From BOKV01 sp041397525 (GTDB taxonomy: Bacteria > Pseudomonadota > Alphaproteobacteria > Rhizobiales > Rhizobiaceae): a stretch of 64,000 bases of DNA. Shown in pieces: positions 40,570-49,996 of this stretch. The stretch spans positions 124,001-188,000 of the forward strand of contig JAWKWL010000003.1 of the NCBI GenBank assembly GCA_041397525.1, given 5' to 3'. The stretch's first letter is position 1, and each line of letters starts with the position of its first letter. The position numbers and the translations under genes were made by a program. The notes beneath the pieces are model-generated. The model made no database searches and was not told where the DNA came from. It saw only the letters and a program-made list of their open reading frames with translations.

Positions 40570-43500
40570 ATGGGGCACGAATTACGGCAGGGATCATCAT
40601 CCCCTGTTTCAACCGACGCCAACACCGCAGGCGATAGCATCGCGGACATTGCATCGCTGTTCGGTCATCAGGTTTCCGTATTGACGGGAACAAGGGTGCT
40701 TGAGCCCCGAATCCTGCTTGATGCTGCCGGGATGGATACCGTTCTTGACCTTTCTACTGAGATTTCAGGTTTCGATATTCCACAAGGTCAAATCGACCCT
40801 GAGTCCCAAGGCGGGTCACTGACTGTTCCATTCACAGGCCTGGTGGACGATACGCGGGTTGAAGCGCTGGGTGTCGAAGAACCGCACCCGATCATTTTCA
40901 TTGATGGCTCATTGCCGGACATCGCAACGCTTGTGGCGGTTGCTGATCCCCGCAGCGAGATCGTCATCCTTGACACAACAAGCGATGGTGTCGAGGCAAT
41001 TGCCGACTATCTGGCGGATCATGATCCCGTTAGTGCCATCCACATTGTCTCGCATGGTGGCGCGGGCGAGTTGTATCTTGGCAACGCAGTTCTCGATCTT
41101 CAGTCCATCAACCTCGGCCACGCTGGTGATCTGGCTGTCATCGGCGCTGCGCTGGCGGATGGCGGTGACATCCTGATTTACGGCTGTGATTTTGCTGCCG
41201 GGGCTTCAGGTGCAACAGCCTTGCAGGCTCTGGCCAATGCGACCGGGGCTGACATTGCCGCATCAGACGATTTGACAGGCTCGGCAGCACTTGGGGGGGA
41301 CTGGGATCTGGAGGTCACAAGTGGTGGTATCGAGGCGATTGCGCTGTCACCACTGGCATGGGCGAGCACGCTGGATTTGGTGATAACGGCTGTAGGCGTG
41401 AGTGGCGCCGCTGGTGTCGGAGTGACCGGGGCCAGTGTAGATGCACTTGCAGGACAAATACTTGGCGCAGGCGTGACGATCAACTCATCCACCTATTTTG
41501 GCGGGGGGCAACAATCTGGCATATTCTCGACTGGTCCCGGCGCGTCATTTGGCGGCAACATACTTGGCTTCACGGATGGAGCGATCTTTTCGACCGGAAC
41601 CGCATCCTCTGTGGCCGGACCAAACAGCGCCGCTGGCTTTACAGTCAATGCCCCCGGCATTGACGGCGATGCTGAATTCAATGCCCTTGCCGGAAATGCA
41701 ACTTTCGATGCCTCCTTCATCGTGATCAATTTCACGCCTGACGTCCCGCCGGGTGCGTCGGTCGGAGACACGGGACGCATGACCATGCAGATCGTGTTCG
41801 GCTCCGACGAATACAACGAGTTTGTTTATGCGGGAGTCAACGACACACTTGCGGTCATTGTGAATGGTGTAAACCAGGCGACGGTACCAAACGGATTGGC
41901 AATTGGCATTGATACCATAAATGCCGCCGGATCGTTCAATCCAGGCTCAGGTAACCCGGCAAACGATCCCAATCCCGAGCATGTCTCTGCAGGTTTTGAA
42001 AGCGCAAATCCAAGTCTCTACATCAACAATGAGTCTGGCACCTTCAATACACAGATGGACGGGTTTACCATTACCTTGCCGGTGACGTTTGATGTCATCG
42101 TCGGTCAAGCCAACACATTGAAAATCGGAATTGCGGATACCGGGGATCCGGCCTGGGATTCCTGGATGTTCGTCAAGGCAGATTCCGGCCAGACTGTCAT
42201 TGTTGCCGAGAATGACAGCGTTACAACGCCGACAAACATTCCGTTCAACATCGATGTCACCGCGAATGACTATGACCTGCAGGGTGATACCCTGACGGTT
42301 ACCCACATACTTGGCCAGCCTGTTAGCCCCGGCGATACGATTACCTTGGCTTCGGGTGTGGACGTAACCCTCGAACTCGATGGTACGTTGACTGTGGAAG
42401 GCAACGGAGTTGACCCGGCCAATGACGCATTCACTTACTCGATCACAGACGGGAATGGAGGTACATCCACCGCTTTTGTGAATGTGAACATCTTGGAATT
42501 CAATACGTCACCGGTAGCCAACAACAACGGTCCGGTTGCGGTCACTGAGGACACACCTGTCTCAGGCAATCTGATCACCGATGTCCCGGGCGCCGATACT
42601 GATGCCGACGGCGACATACTCGAAGTGACAACCTTCACCATTCCCGGTGTGGGCACATTCACGGCTGGCGATACGGGCGTGATCCCGAATGTCGGTGAAT
42701 TGTTCATCAATACGGATGGTAACTACACTTTCACACCTGCCCAGGATTATTTCGGACCCGTACCGACTGTCACTTACACAGTAACCGATAACAAGGGTGG
42801 CACGGACACAGCCACCCTTGAGCTCGGCCCGGTTACTTCAGTCAACGACGCACCAGTCATTGATCTCGACAATGACGACAGCAGCGACACGACCGGTGCA
42901 GGCACCGGCGCGAACTTTGAAACCACCTACATTGAGAATGCAGCCGGTATCGCCATCGTTGACAGCGATTTCACGCTGACAGACGTTGACAACCAGATTT
43001 CTGAACTGGCTGTCATTCTTACCGATGGTCAGATCGGTGATACGATGAACTTCCCGTCCGTAATGCCCGGTGGAATCACTGCATCAGTTTTTCCGACAGC
43101 GACCCTTGCAGCCCCTGGTCCCCTCACCGTGACCTTGACCGGGACTGGGGCAACGACCGAAGCTGATTGGCAGGCGGCACTCGCCTCAATCATTTTCCTG
43201 CCCTCGACCAATGACGTTCATAATCCAGATCCGGCTGATCGTCACATTACGGTTCAGGCTTCTGACGCCAATTCGGCCAATTCCAATCTGGCGACTGCAA
43301 CCATACATGTGATCCCCGAGAATGACCCACCAACGCTTGATCTGGATGATTTCAACACAAGCGGCATCAACTCCGGAAATTACCAGGGCTCCTATGTGGA
43401 GAACGCCGTCGGAGCACCGATTTCCGATGGCGTTGTAATCACCGATCTCGATGATGCAAATCTCGAGGGAATGACGATTACCCTGACCAATGGCGAGGTT

Positions 43501-46500
43501 GGGGACATACTCAATGTTGGCGCTTTGCCAGCCGGAATAACATTGGTCGGTGCTGTCCCTGCTGAACTCGCAACCCCTGGTACCATTACTGTGGAACTGA
43601 CCGGTGCAGCGACCCTTTCCGCCTATCAGAATGCGATAGCAGCAATCACTTTTGCCAATTCCGGCGATGACCCGGTGGCAGGTGTCAGGGAAATTACGGT
43701 GGTTGGCACTGATGGCACTGATCAAAGTCCAACACGTACAGCCTTCCTGACGGTTGTTCCGGTCAATGATGCGCCCCAGGTGATTGACCCACTCAATCCG
43801 GGCAGTCCTCCTGCCGATCCTGATGCTGTTGTCCCGGTGCAGTCAGGCAGTGACGGGACAGCTGTAACACCTGTGGATGCAAGCCAGTTTTTCGCCGATC
43901 CAGACGATACGGTCCTGACCTATTCATTGGGCCCGTCTGCTCCTTCATGGCTGAGCATCGACTCGAATACCGGGGTGGTGACGGGCACACCACCCTCGGA
44001 TGCAAGCCAGAATACCAACAACGGAACACCGGGCGAGTATGAGGTCATCGTCATTGCCAGTGATCCAGATTTGCTGACGGCGCAGACGACCGTGACTTTC
44101 ACGATCACCAATCCGGCACCAGTGGTTGATGTTCCGGTCGCCGACCAGAACTTTTCGGATAACCAGTCGGTTTCGATAACTCCTTCAATGTCCGATCCCG
44201 ATGGCGACACTTTGAGTTATTCGGCGACCGGTCTTCCTGCCGGTCTTTCAATCAATCCGCTCACCGGCGAGATCAGCGGCACAGTTGACAATTCAGCTTC
44301 CCAGGGCGGCCCGCTCGGTGATGGCATCTACACGGTCACCATCACCGCAGATGATGGCCAGGGCGGTACGGTAGACGATGTGGTGACCTTCACGATCACC
44401 AATCCGGCGCCAGTCGCGGAAAATGATGCGGCAACCGGCGACGAGGACAGCATCGCCACAGGCAATCTCTTGGCAGCCAATCCTGTAACGCCGGACACTG
44501 ATCCCGACGGGGACGCCATAACCGTCACCCGTGTGGCGTCAGGCAATGACGGGACCGCACTTGCCGGGTTGGCTGATGGTAGCGGCGTCGGCCCGGCCAC
44601 GGTAACCGGTTCGACAGGCGGCACTTTCACCGTCAATTCGGATGGAAGCTATTCCTTTGATCCCGGAACGGATTTCCAGGACCTTGGCGACGGCGAAAGC
44701 CGCATCACCGAAATTGTCTACCAGATTGACGATGGTGAGGGCGGAACCGACACTGCCGTGGTCAGCTTCACCGTAACTGGCAGCAATGACGGACCGGTTG
44801 TGATTGATCCCAACGATCCGTTCCCGAACCCGAACGACCCCCCCGTTCCTGCTGACCCGGTCAATGTGATCCCTGACCAGTCTGGCAACGACGGTCAGGC
44901 GCTTGTGCCGCTCGATATCTCACCCTATTTCTTCGATGTTGATGGCGATGTCCTGACCTATGGTTTTGATCCGCTTGATCCTGACGTGCCCGCTTGGTTG
45001 TCGATTGATCTCGTCACAGGGATCATCACCGGCACGCCGCCAGGCGACGCCTCCCAGGGCGGGCCGTTGGGCGACGGTGTCTATACGGTCACAGTGACCG
45101 CGACCGATCCTGACGGCGAGGTGGTGACGACGACGATTGACTTCAACATCGCAAACATTGCCCCGACCGCAGTGGATGATATCGCAAATGGCGACGAGGA
45201 CAACGTCCAGACCGGCAATGTGTTGAGCGACCCTGTGACGGGCGATGCCGATACCCCGCCCGACAGCGATCCACTGACGGTAACCGGTGTCAACGGAATT
45301 CCGGTCTCGACTGGCAATCCTGCGGTCCTTACTCTTGCCCATGGCGAGTTGACCCTGAACGAGGACGGCTCCTGGTCGTTTGCGCCAAATGCCCTGGCGA
45401 ACCAGCTTTCCGACACCGATCCGGACGCGGTCGAGACTGTGACCTACACGATTGACGATGGCAATGGCGGCACCGACACTGCGACGCTGACCATCAACAT
45501 TGCCGGGGTCAACGATCCGGTTCAGGTCGTGAACCCGAATGATCCTTCAACCGATCCGACCGATCCGTCCTATGATCCGCTCAATCCGACCGTGATCGCC
45601 GATCCGGACAATCTGATCCCGGATGTGCTGGCCAATGACGGGGATAGCCCGGCACCGCTTGACGTGTCGCCATGGTTCGGCGATGCGGAGGGCGATACGC
45701 TGACATTTTCGGCCACTGACCTGCCATCGGGACTGTCGATTGATCCGGTCACTGGCATCATCTCCGGTGTGATTGCGTCTGATGCCTCGCAGAACGGCAA
45801 TACCGCAACGCCAGGCGAATATCTCGTCGTCATCACCGTTGAAGATCCGCAGGGCAATTTTGCGACTACAACGGTGAGCTATACCATCACCAACGTCCCG
45901 CCCATTGCGCGCGATGATGCGGTAAACGCAGCCGAAGACGGGGTCAGCACTGGCGATTTGTTTGCCGACAACGGTAACGGCGTTGACCAGGATACGCCGC
46001 CGGACTCGGACCCGATAGCGGTCTCCGCCGTTGGCGGCATCTCCGGCAATGTTGGACCGGCAGTTCCCGGTTCCAATGGTGGCCTCTTCACAATCAACGC
46101 GAATGGTACATACAGCTTTGATCCAGGCAGCGATTTCCAGGATCTGGATGTTGGCGAAACCAGGCAGACCTCCATCGAATATACCATCGATGACGGCAAT
46201 GGTGGCACCGATACCGCAACCATAGTCGTGACAGTTGATGGCGCCAATGACGCGCCGGTGGTGATTGACCCCGATGATCCGTTCCCGAACCCGAAAGAGC
46301 CACCCGTCCCTGCCGACCCGGACAACGTGATTCCAGACCAAAACGGTGATGACAGTCTTGCGCTGACGCCGATCGATGTCTCTCCATATTTTGTGGATGT
46401 TGATGGCGAGCCACTTACCTTTGGCTTTGATCCGGCCGATCCGGATGTGCCTGCCTGGCTCTTGATTGATCCGGTCACGGGCATCATTACCGGCACCGCA

Positions 46501-47553
46501 CCGTCCGACGCATCGATTGGCGGTCCGGCCGGCAATGGCGTCTATCCAATCACGATAACGGCCACTGATCCCGATGGTGCCATGGTGACCACCACCTTGG
46601 ATTTCACAATCTTGAATATCCCGCCGGTCGTGACAGGCGTGCTGCCCGAGCAGACCGAAACGGCAGGTTACTTTTTCGAAATGCCAACTGCCGGGGTTTT
46701 CAACGATCCTGACAACGATACCCTTGCATACAGTGTCACGGGATTGCCAGCAGGCCTGGTGATTGATCCCGCCACCGGCCTGATTTCGGGAACCGTTGAT
46801 CCGAATGCGGTCAACGACGCCCCAAATGGGGATGGTGTCTATTCCGTCACCGTGACCGTTGATGACGGTCAGGGTGGCTTGGTATCGACCGGCTTCACCC
46901 TTACCATTCACAATCTCCCGTTTGTCAGTCCCTTGAACGAACCAACATTGCCGCCATTGCCATATATGCCTGGCGACGGTGGCAGTGGCTTTGTTCCCCA
47001 AATGCTGATCGTTGGAAATGCGGTGGAAGATTTGGCGCCACTTGCGCAGGGGGTGGGGCTGTACTCGAACTATGTTGTCGGTGAAGCGGTGGCATCCTTG
47101 TCAGAACCCGCTGGCGACACCCAGGATCCAGGCTATGCCGGTGGCAATGCACTGGTGCTTCAGTCAAGCGGGATCGAGTACCAGTTCCGCTCGTTCCGCG
47201 ACGGCGGCGTGCTGCATCTGGAATTCACCGGCAGTTGGAGTGTTTCAGGCCCGAACGGAACGGCACTTCCCGACTGGATCGACAATGTCGATGGTCAGAT
47301 GTTCACGTTGAAGTTCCCGGCAGGAACCAATTCTGTCGGCCTTACACTGACCGGGTTGGACGCTGACAATCTTGGCAAGTCGATCAGGATCACCATCGAC
47401 GCAGTCTCCGGTGCCATCGTCGCCACCATGAGTGAGCAATCTGCATTACTGGATGAAAATGGCAATGGCGGCCTGTCTGCACGATTGATTGGCCTGAAAA
47501 ACCAGGTCTTCCCCAATGTAGCGGACATAGCCCGCCTGGCCGCGGCCCAGTGA
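40570..47553 (+). CDS. giant LEPR-motif/DUF4347 repeat protein, probable exported surface protein
   Basis: About 2,327 residues and acidic, with no Sec signal and no membrane segment. From the ATG at 40570: a short N-terminal segment ends in the LEPR-XLL motif LEPRILLDAAG (residues 44-54). A DUF4347 domain (about 109-267) has SHGG with His162 and IYGCD with Cys206. A choice-of-anchor-L-like domain (about 275-540) contains FGSDEYNEFVYAGVNDTLAV. A long array of cadherin/Ig-like and VCBS-like repeats (about 543-2120) follows, then a unique C-terminal domain of about 200 residues. The start at 40570 has GAGG 5 nt upstream; an ATG at 40531 adds 13 residues. Four apparent export genes follow directly. 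Likely an adhesin or matrix protein; no enzyme or RTX motif is seen. Confidence 0.85.
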   Translation: MGHELRQGSSSPVSTDANTAGDSIADIASLFGHQVSVLTGTRVLEPRILLDAAGMDTVLDLSTEISGFDIPQGQIDPESQGGSLTVPFTGLVDDTRVEALGVEEPHPIIFIDGSLPDIATLVAVADPRSEIVILDTTSDGVEAIADYLADHDPVSAIHIVSHGGAGELYLGNAVLDLQSINLGHAGDLAVIGAALADGGDILIYGCDFAAGASGATALQALANATGADIAASDDLTGSAALGGDWDLEVTSGGIEAIALSPLAWASTLDLVITAVGVSGAAGVGVTGASVDALAGQILGAGVTINSSTYFGGGQQSGIFSTGPGASFGGNILGFTDGAIFSTGTASSVAGPNSAAGFTVNAPGIDGDAEFNALAGNATFDASFIVINFTPDVPPGASVGDTGRMTMQIVFGSDEYNEFVYAGVNDTLAVIVNGVNQATVPNGLAIGIDTINAAGSFNPGSGNPANDPNPEHVSAGFESANPSLYINNESGTFNTQMDGFTITLPVTFDVIVGQANTLKIGIADTGDPAWDSWMFVKADSGQTVIVAENDSVTTPTNIPFNIDVTANDYDLQGDTLTVTHILGQPVSPGDTITLASGVDVTLELDGTLTVEGNGVDPANDAFTYSITDGNGGTSTAFVNVNILEFNTSPVANNNGPVAVTEDTPVSGNLITDVPGADTDADGDILEVTTFTIPGVGTFTAGDTGVIPNVGELFINTDGNYTFTPAQDYFGPVPTVTYTVTDNKGGTDTATLELGPVTSVNDAPVIDLDNDDSSDTTGAGTGANFETTYIENAAGIAIVDSDFTLTDVDNQISELAVILTDGQIGDTMNFPSVMPGGITASVFPTATLAAPGPLTVTLTGTGATTEADWQAALASIIFLPSTNDVHNPDPADRHITVQASDANSANSNLATATIHVIPENDPPTLDLDDFNTSGINSGNYQGSYVENAVGAPISDGVVITDLDDANLEGMTITLTNGEVGDILNVGALPAGITLVGAVPAELATPGTITVELTGAATLSAYQNAIAAITFANSGDDPVAGVREITVVGTDGTDQSPTRTAFLTVVPVNDAPQVIDPLNPGSPPADPDAVVPVQSGSDGTAVTPVDASQFFADPDDTVLTYSLGPSAPSWLSIDSNTGVVTGTPPSDASQNTNNGTPGEYEVIVIASDPDLLTAQTTVTFTITNPAPVVDVPVADQNFSDNQSVSITPSMSDPDGDTLSYSATGLPAGLSINPLTGEISGTVDNSASQGGPLGDGIYTVTITADDGQGGTVDDVVTFTITNPAPVAENDAATGDEDSIATGNLLAANPVTPDTDPDGDAITVTRVASGNDGTALAGLADGSGVGPATVTGSTGGTFTVNSDGSYSFDPGTDFQDLGDGESRITEIVYQIDDGEGGTDTAVVSFTVTGSNDGPVVIDPNDPFPNPNDPPVPADPVNVIPDQSGNDGQALVPLDISPYFFDVDGDVLTYGFDPLDPDVPAWLSIDLVTGIITGTPPGDASQGGPLGDGVYTVTVTATDPDGEVVTTTIDFNIANIAPTAVDDIANGDEDNVQTGNVLSDPVTGDADTPPDSDPLTVTGVNGIPVSTGNPAVLTLAHGELTLNEDGSWSFAPNALANQLSDTDPDAVETVTYTIDDGNGGTDTATLTINIAGVNDPVQVVNPNDPSTDPTDPSYDPLNPTVIADPDNLIPDVLANDGDSPAPLDVSPWFGDAEGDTLTFSATDLPSGLSIDPVTGIISGVIASDASQNGNTATPGEYLVVITVEDPQGNFATTTVSYTITNVPPIARDDAVNAAEDGVSTGDLFADNGNGVDQDTPPDSDPIAVSAVGGISGNVGPAVPGSNGGLFTINANGTYSFDPGSDFQDLDVGETRQTSIEYTIDDGNGGTDTATIVVTVDGANDAPVVIDPDDPFPNPKEPPVPADPDNVIPDQNGDDSLALTPIDVSPYFVDVDGEPLTFGFDPADPDVPAWLLIDPVTGIITGTAPSDASIGGPAGNGVYPITITATDPDGAMVTTTLDFTILNIPPVVTGVLPEQTETAGYFFEMPTAGVFNDPDNDTLAYSVTGLPAGLVIDPATGLISGTVDPNAVNDAPNGDGVYSVTVTVDDGQGGLVSTGFTLTIHNLPFVSPLNEPTLPPLPYMPGDGGSGFVPQMLIVGNAVEDLAPLAQGVGLYSNYVVGEAVASLSEPAGDTQDPGYAGGNALVLQSSGIEYQFRSFRDGGVLHLEFTGSWSVSGPNGTALPDWIDNVDGQMFTLKFPAGTNSVGLTLTGLDADNLGKSIRITIDAVSGAIVATMSEQSALLDENGNGGLSARLIGLKNQVFPNVADIARLAAAQ
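44797..45169 (+). repeat. internal duplicated module of the giant gene, copy 1
   Basis: Encodes VVIDPNDPFPNPNDPPVPAD followed by a putative-Ig-type repeat ending in TIDFNIANIAP. The same module recurs 1,461 nt later with high identity at DNA and protein level. The DPFPNP-PPVPADP linker is found only in these two copies. Confidence 0.75.
46258..46630 (+). repeat. internal duplicated module of the giant gene, copy 2
   Basis: Encodes VVIDPDDPFPNPKEPPVPAD and the following Ig-type repeat ending in TLDFTILNIPP. It matches copy 1 in order and spacing. The exact 487-codon offset suggests tandem duplication of a larger block made of one VCBS-like and two putative-Ig-type units. Confidence 0.75.
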
Positions 47554-47646
47554 TCGCAAGGAGATGATTGCGCCATGTCAAACTTGACCAGAAATACAAC
47601 CCAGACAAGAAAAATGCAAAACACAATCAACCGGGGCAATGGATTG

Positions 47647-49125
47647 ATGACTAGAAACCTTGCAATTGCGGTCGTTGCTCTGGCGCTTGGCGCCTGTTCC
47701 GTTACGACCGAACCTCTCACCCAGGCAGAACTGGCCCAGAATGCTGAAAGCTCGTTGGCAGCCGTAACTGCAGACCAGCAACCTGTGACGAATGCAATTT
47801 CGCTTTATGAAGCGATGGCCCGGGCCTTGAAGTACAATCTCGACCACCGCGTCGAACTGATGGCAAAAGCGCTTGCAGACAGCAAGCTGGCACTGGCAAC
47901 CACGGACATGTTGCCGTCCCTTGCTGCAAATGGCGGATGGTCGGGACGCCACCCCAAATCCTATTCCTATAGCGAGACATTGTCAGGTGTCCGTTCGGTT
48001 GATCCCTCAACATCCAGTGACAGTTCAAGCGTCGTCAAGGACCTGACCTTCTCCTGGAACATCCTGGATTTCGGCCTTTCCTATGTCAGGGCAAAGCAGG
48101 CCTCCGATCGCGCATTGCTGGCGGAGGAACAACGGCGCAAGGTAATAAACACCATTATCGAGGATGTCCGCACCGCCTATTGGCGTTCTGTCAGTGCTGA
48201 CCGGTTGTTGGCCGGGTTCAAGAAGCTTGAAGCCAGGGTCGAACGCGCCATTGGCAATGCAAGGGCACTACGTTCCCAGGGCTATACCTCGCCTGTGGCG
48301 GCGCTGACATTCCAGCGTGAACTGGTTGAGATCAAGCGCAAGATCCAGCGGTTCGAAATCGAACTGCGAACATCGAAGATACAGCTTGCGGCCTTGATGA
48401 ACCTTGACCCGTCAACGCCATACGATCTGGTCATACCCCGGCGGGATCTCAGTTCGGTTGCCCTTGCCATTCCGTCACAGGAAATGGTGCGGCTGGCATT
48501 CCTCAACAGGCCGGAATTGCGGGAAAACGCCTACAAGCAGCGTATCAACTCCCGTGAGGCCGAGGCTGCCCTACTTGAATTGCTTCCCGGTATCCAACTC
48601 TATGCCGGTGCCAATTTTGATTCAAACAGCTTCCTGCTCGACAACAATTGGGTGAGCTGGGGCGCCAAGGCTGGCTGGAATGCCATGCGCCTGTTTGCCT
48701 ATCCCGCCAAGAAGCAGGTGCTGGGCTCGGAAAGTGCGCTGATTTCGCAACAAACGCTGGCAACCTCGATGGCGATCATGACGCAGGTGGAAGTTGCCCG
48801 CCTTCGTTATGCTCACCTGCGCAAGGCTGCCGCGACATCTGGCGAATATTACAAGCTCCAATCCGATATCCTGCGTCAAGTCAGGGCATCGGCCGGTGCG
48901 GATGCGGCGTCTGAACAAAGCGCAATCCGGGAAGAGATGAATACGCTCGTTGCTTCGGTGGAATATGACATGACCTATGCCGATCTGCAGAATGCATTTG
49001 CCGGGATCTATGCCTCCATCGGGGTCGATCCCTGGGGCGATTCTCTTGATACCAACCTGCCTGTCGAGGAACTGGCGGCAAATCTTCGCAAGACCTGGCG
49101 GGAGCGCGGTGATGTTGACGGTTGA
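47647..49125 (+). CDS. TolC-like outer-membrane channel lipoprotein
   Basis: A 492-residue outer-membrane efflux protein. MTRNLAIAVVALALGAC is a lipoprotein signal with the lipobox LGAC at residues 14-17. Two long alpha-hairpin halves follow, each with the TolC pattern (ISLYEAMARALKYNLDHRVE; MVRLAFLNRPELRENAYKQR). Heptad-like coiled coils surround residues 180-270 and 410-470. Starts at 47575 (AAGGAG 11 nt upstream) and 47614 are possible, but the lipoprotein signal favours 47647. It begins within 100 nt of the giant gene and its 3' end overlaps the adaptor gene. It would form the outer-membrane exit duct. Confidence 0.82.
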   Translation: MTRNLAIAVVALALGACSVTTEPLTQAELAQNAESSLAAVTADQQPVTNAISLYEAMARALKYNLDHRVELMAKALADSKLALATTDMLPSLAANGGWSGRHPKSYSYSETLSGVRSVDPSTSSDSSSVVKDLTFSWNILDFGLSYVRAKQASDRALLAEEQRRKVINTIIEDVRTAYWRSVSADRLLAGFKKLEARVERAIGNARALRSQGYTSPVAALTFQRELVEIKRKIQRFEIELRTSKIQLAALMNLDPSTPYDLVIPRRDLSSVALAIPSQEMVRLAFLNRPELRENAYKQRINSREAEAALLELLPGIQLYAGANFDSNSFLLDNNWVSWGAKAGWNAMRLFAYPAKKQVLGSESALISQQTLATSMAIMTQVEVARLRYAHLRKAAATSGEYYKLQSDILRQVRASAGADAASEQSAIREEMNTLVASVEYDMTYADLQNAFAGIYASIGVDPWGDSLDTNLPVEELAANLRKTWRERGDVDG

Positions 49126-49996
49126 TCGGTTTGTAGATGACGAGTCGGACTCACCGGACGTCGGTAGTTGCACAGCGGGCGGGGGCATGAAGCGCGTTGG
49201 GCAATTATTGGCAGCAGCGGCCGCAGGCATTGTCTCGATCTTGGGGATACTGATCGTCATGCCTGCGGCTGCCGCACAGGAACGGGTAACGGCGTCGGAA
49301 TTTGACATTTCAAGACTGGGCGCTGGTGCATCCCGTCAGGTAGCCAGAGGCCTGGTGAAATCAGGCTCCCGCATTGAACTGCGCTCGGTGCTGAATGTTC
49401 CGGTCCTGCAAACACCGTTTCGGGACGGGGAGGCCTTTGCCAAGGGTGACTTGCTGATCAGCTATGACTGCTCGGAATTGGCTGCAGGACGCCAGGCTGC
49501 AATGGCAAAGCAGGAGGCGGCCAGAATATCCATGAAAACCAGCCAGCGCCTGTTGCGCCATGGCGCCGCCGGAAAGGATGAAACAGACCTTGCTGTTGCC
49601 ACTTTCAGACAGGCCCAAGCCGAAACAGGTGTCCACGACACCCGCCTCGAAAAATGCGAAGTTCTTGCACCTTTTGATGGCAGGGTTGTTGCACTGCAGG
49701 TGCAGCCGATGGAATTGCCGGTAACCGGTGAGCCGGTACTTACCATTGTCGATGACAGCAACCTCGAACTGGAAGCGGTTGTGCCATCACACTGGCTTGC
49801 CTGGTTGAAAAAGGGGGCGGTATTCAGCTTCACCATTGATGAGACGAGGCAGACTGTGCCTGCTCGTGTGGAGCGCGTTGGCGCAGAGATCGACCCCGTC
49901 AGCCAGACCATCCGCATCTCCGGCACATTCGGAACAAGGCCGGCCGGAATCATTGCAGGCATGAGCGGCACAATCGAATTTCCGGCGATGAACTGA
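49112..49996 (+). CDS. periplasmic adaptor (membrane fusion) protein with signal peptide
   Basis: 294 residues from the ATG at 49112, which overlaps the TolC gene and has GGGAG 7 nt upstream. A second start at 49187 places a Sec signal (MKRVGQLLAAAAAGIVSILG, then an AAAA-QE cleavage site) at the N terminus and may be the true one. Beyond it are a split lipoyl domain (LISYDCSELAAGR and CEVLAPFDGRVVAL), a short coiled hairpin and beta-barrel strands, as in RND/HlyD adaptors. No RND pump is present. The stop and next start overlap as TGATG. It probably bridges the M50/adaptor proteins and the TolC-like channel. Confidence 0.8.
   Translation: MLTVDRFVDDESDSPDVGSCTAGGGMKRVGQLLAAAAAGIVSILGILIVMPAAAAQERVTASEFDISRLGAGASRQVARGLVKSGSRIELRSVLNVPVLQTPFRDGEAFAKGDLLISYDCSELAAGRQAAMAKQEAARISMKTSQRLLRHGAAGKDETDLAVATFRQAQAETGVHDTRLEKCEVLAPFDGRVVALQVQPMELPVTGEPVLTIVDDSNLELEAVVPSHWLAWLKKGAVFSFTIDETRQTVPARVERVGAEIDPVSQTIRISGTFGTRPAGIIAGMSGTIEFPAMN

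Noticed and set aside
42196..46930. Calcium-binding RTX repeats and a type I secretion signal
   Set aside because: The GGxGxDxxx nonapeptide pattern is absent; the Asp/Gly richness comes from Ig- and VCBS-like repeats, and no ABC exporter is present.
42196..46930. CRISPR-like direct repeats
   Set aside because: Repeats are in frame, unequal and protein-coding, with no regular spacers and no cas genes.
45547..47001. 484-codon open frame on the minus strand inside the giant gene
   Set aside because: It lies opposite low-complexity repeats, has biased composition (Gly/Arg/Ile/Asp) and no family signal. The plus-strand frame is clearly the gene.
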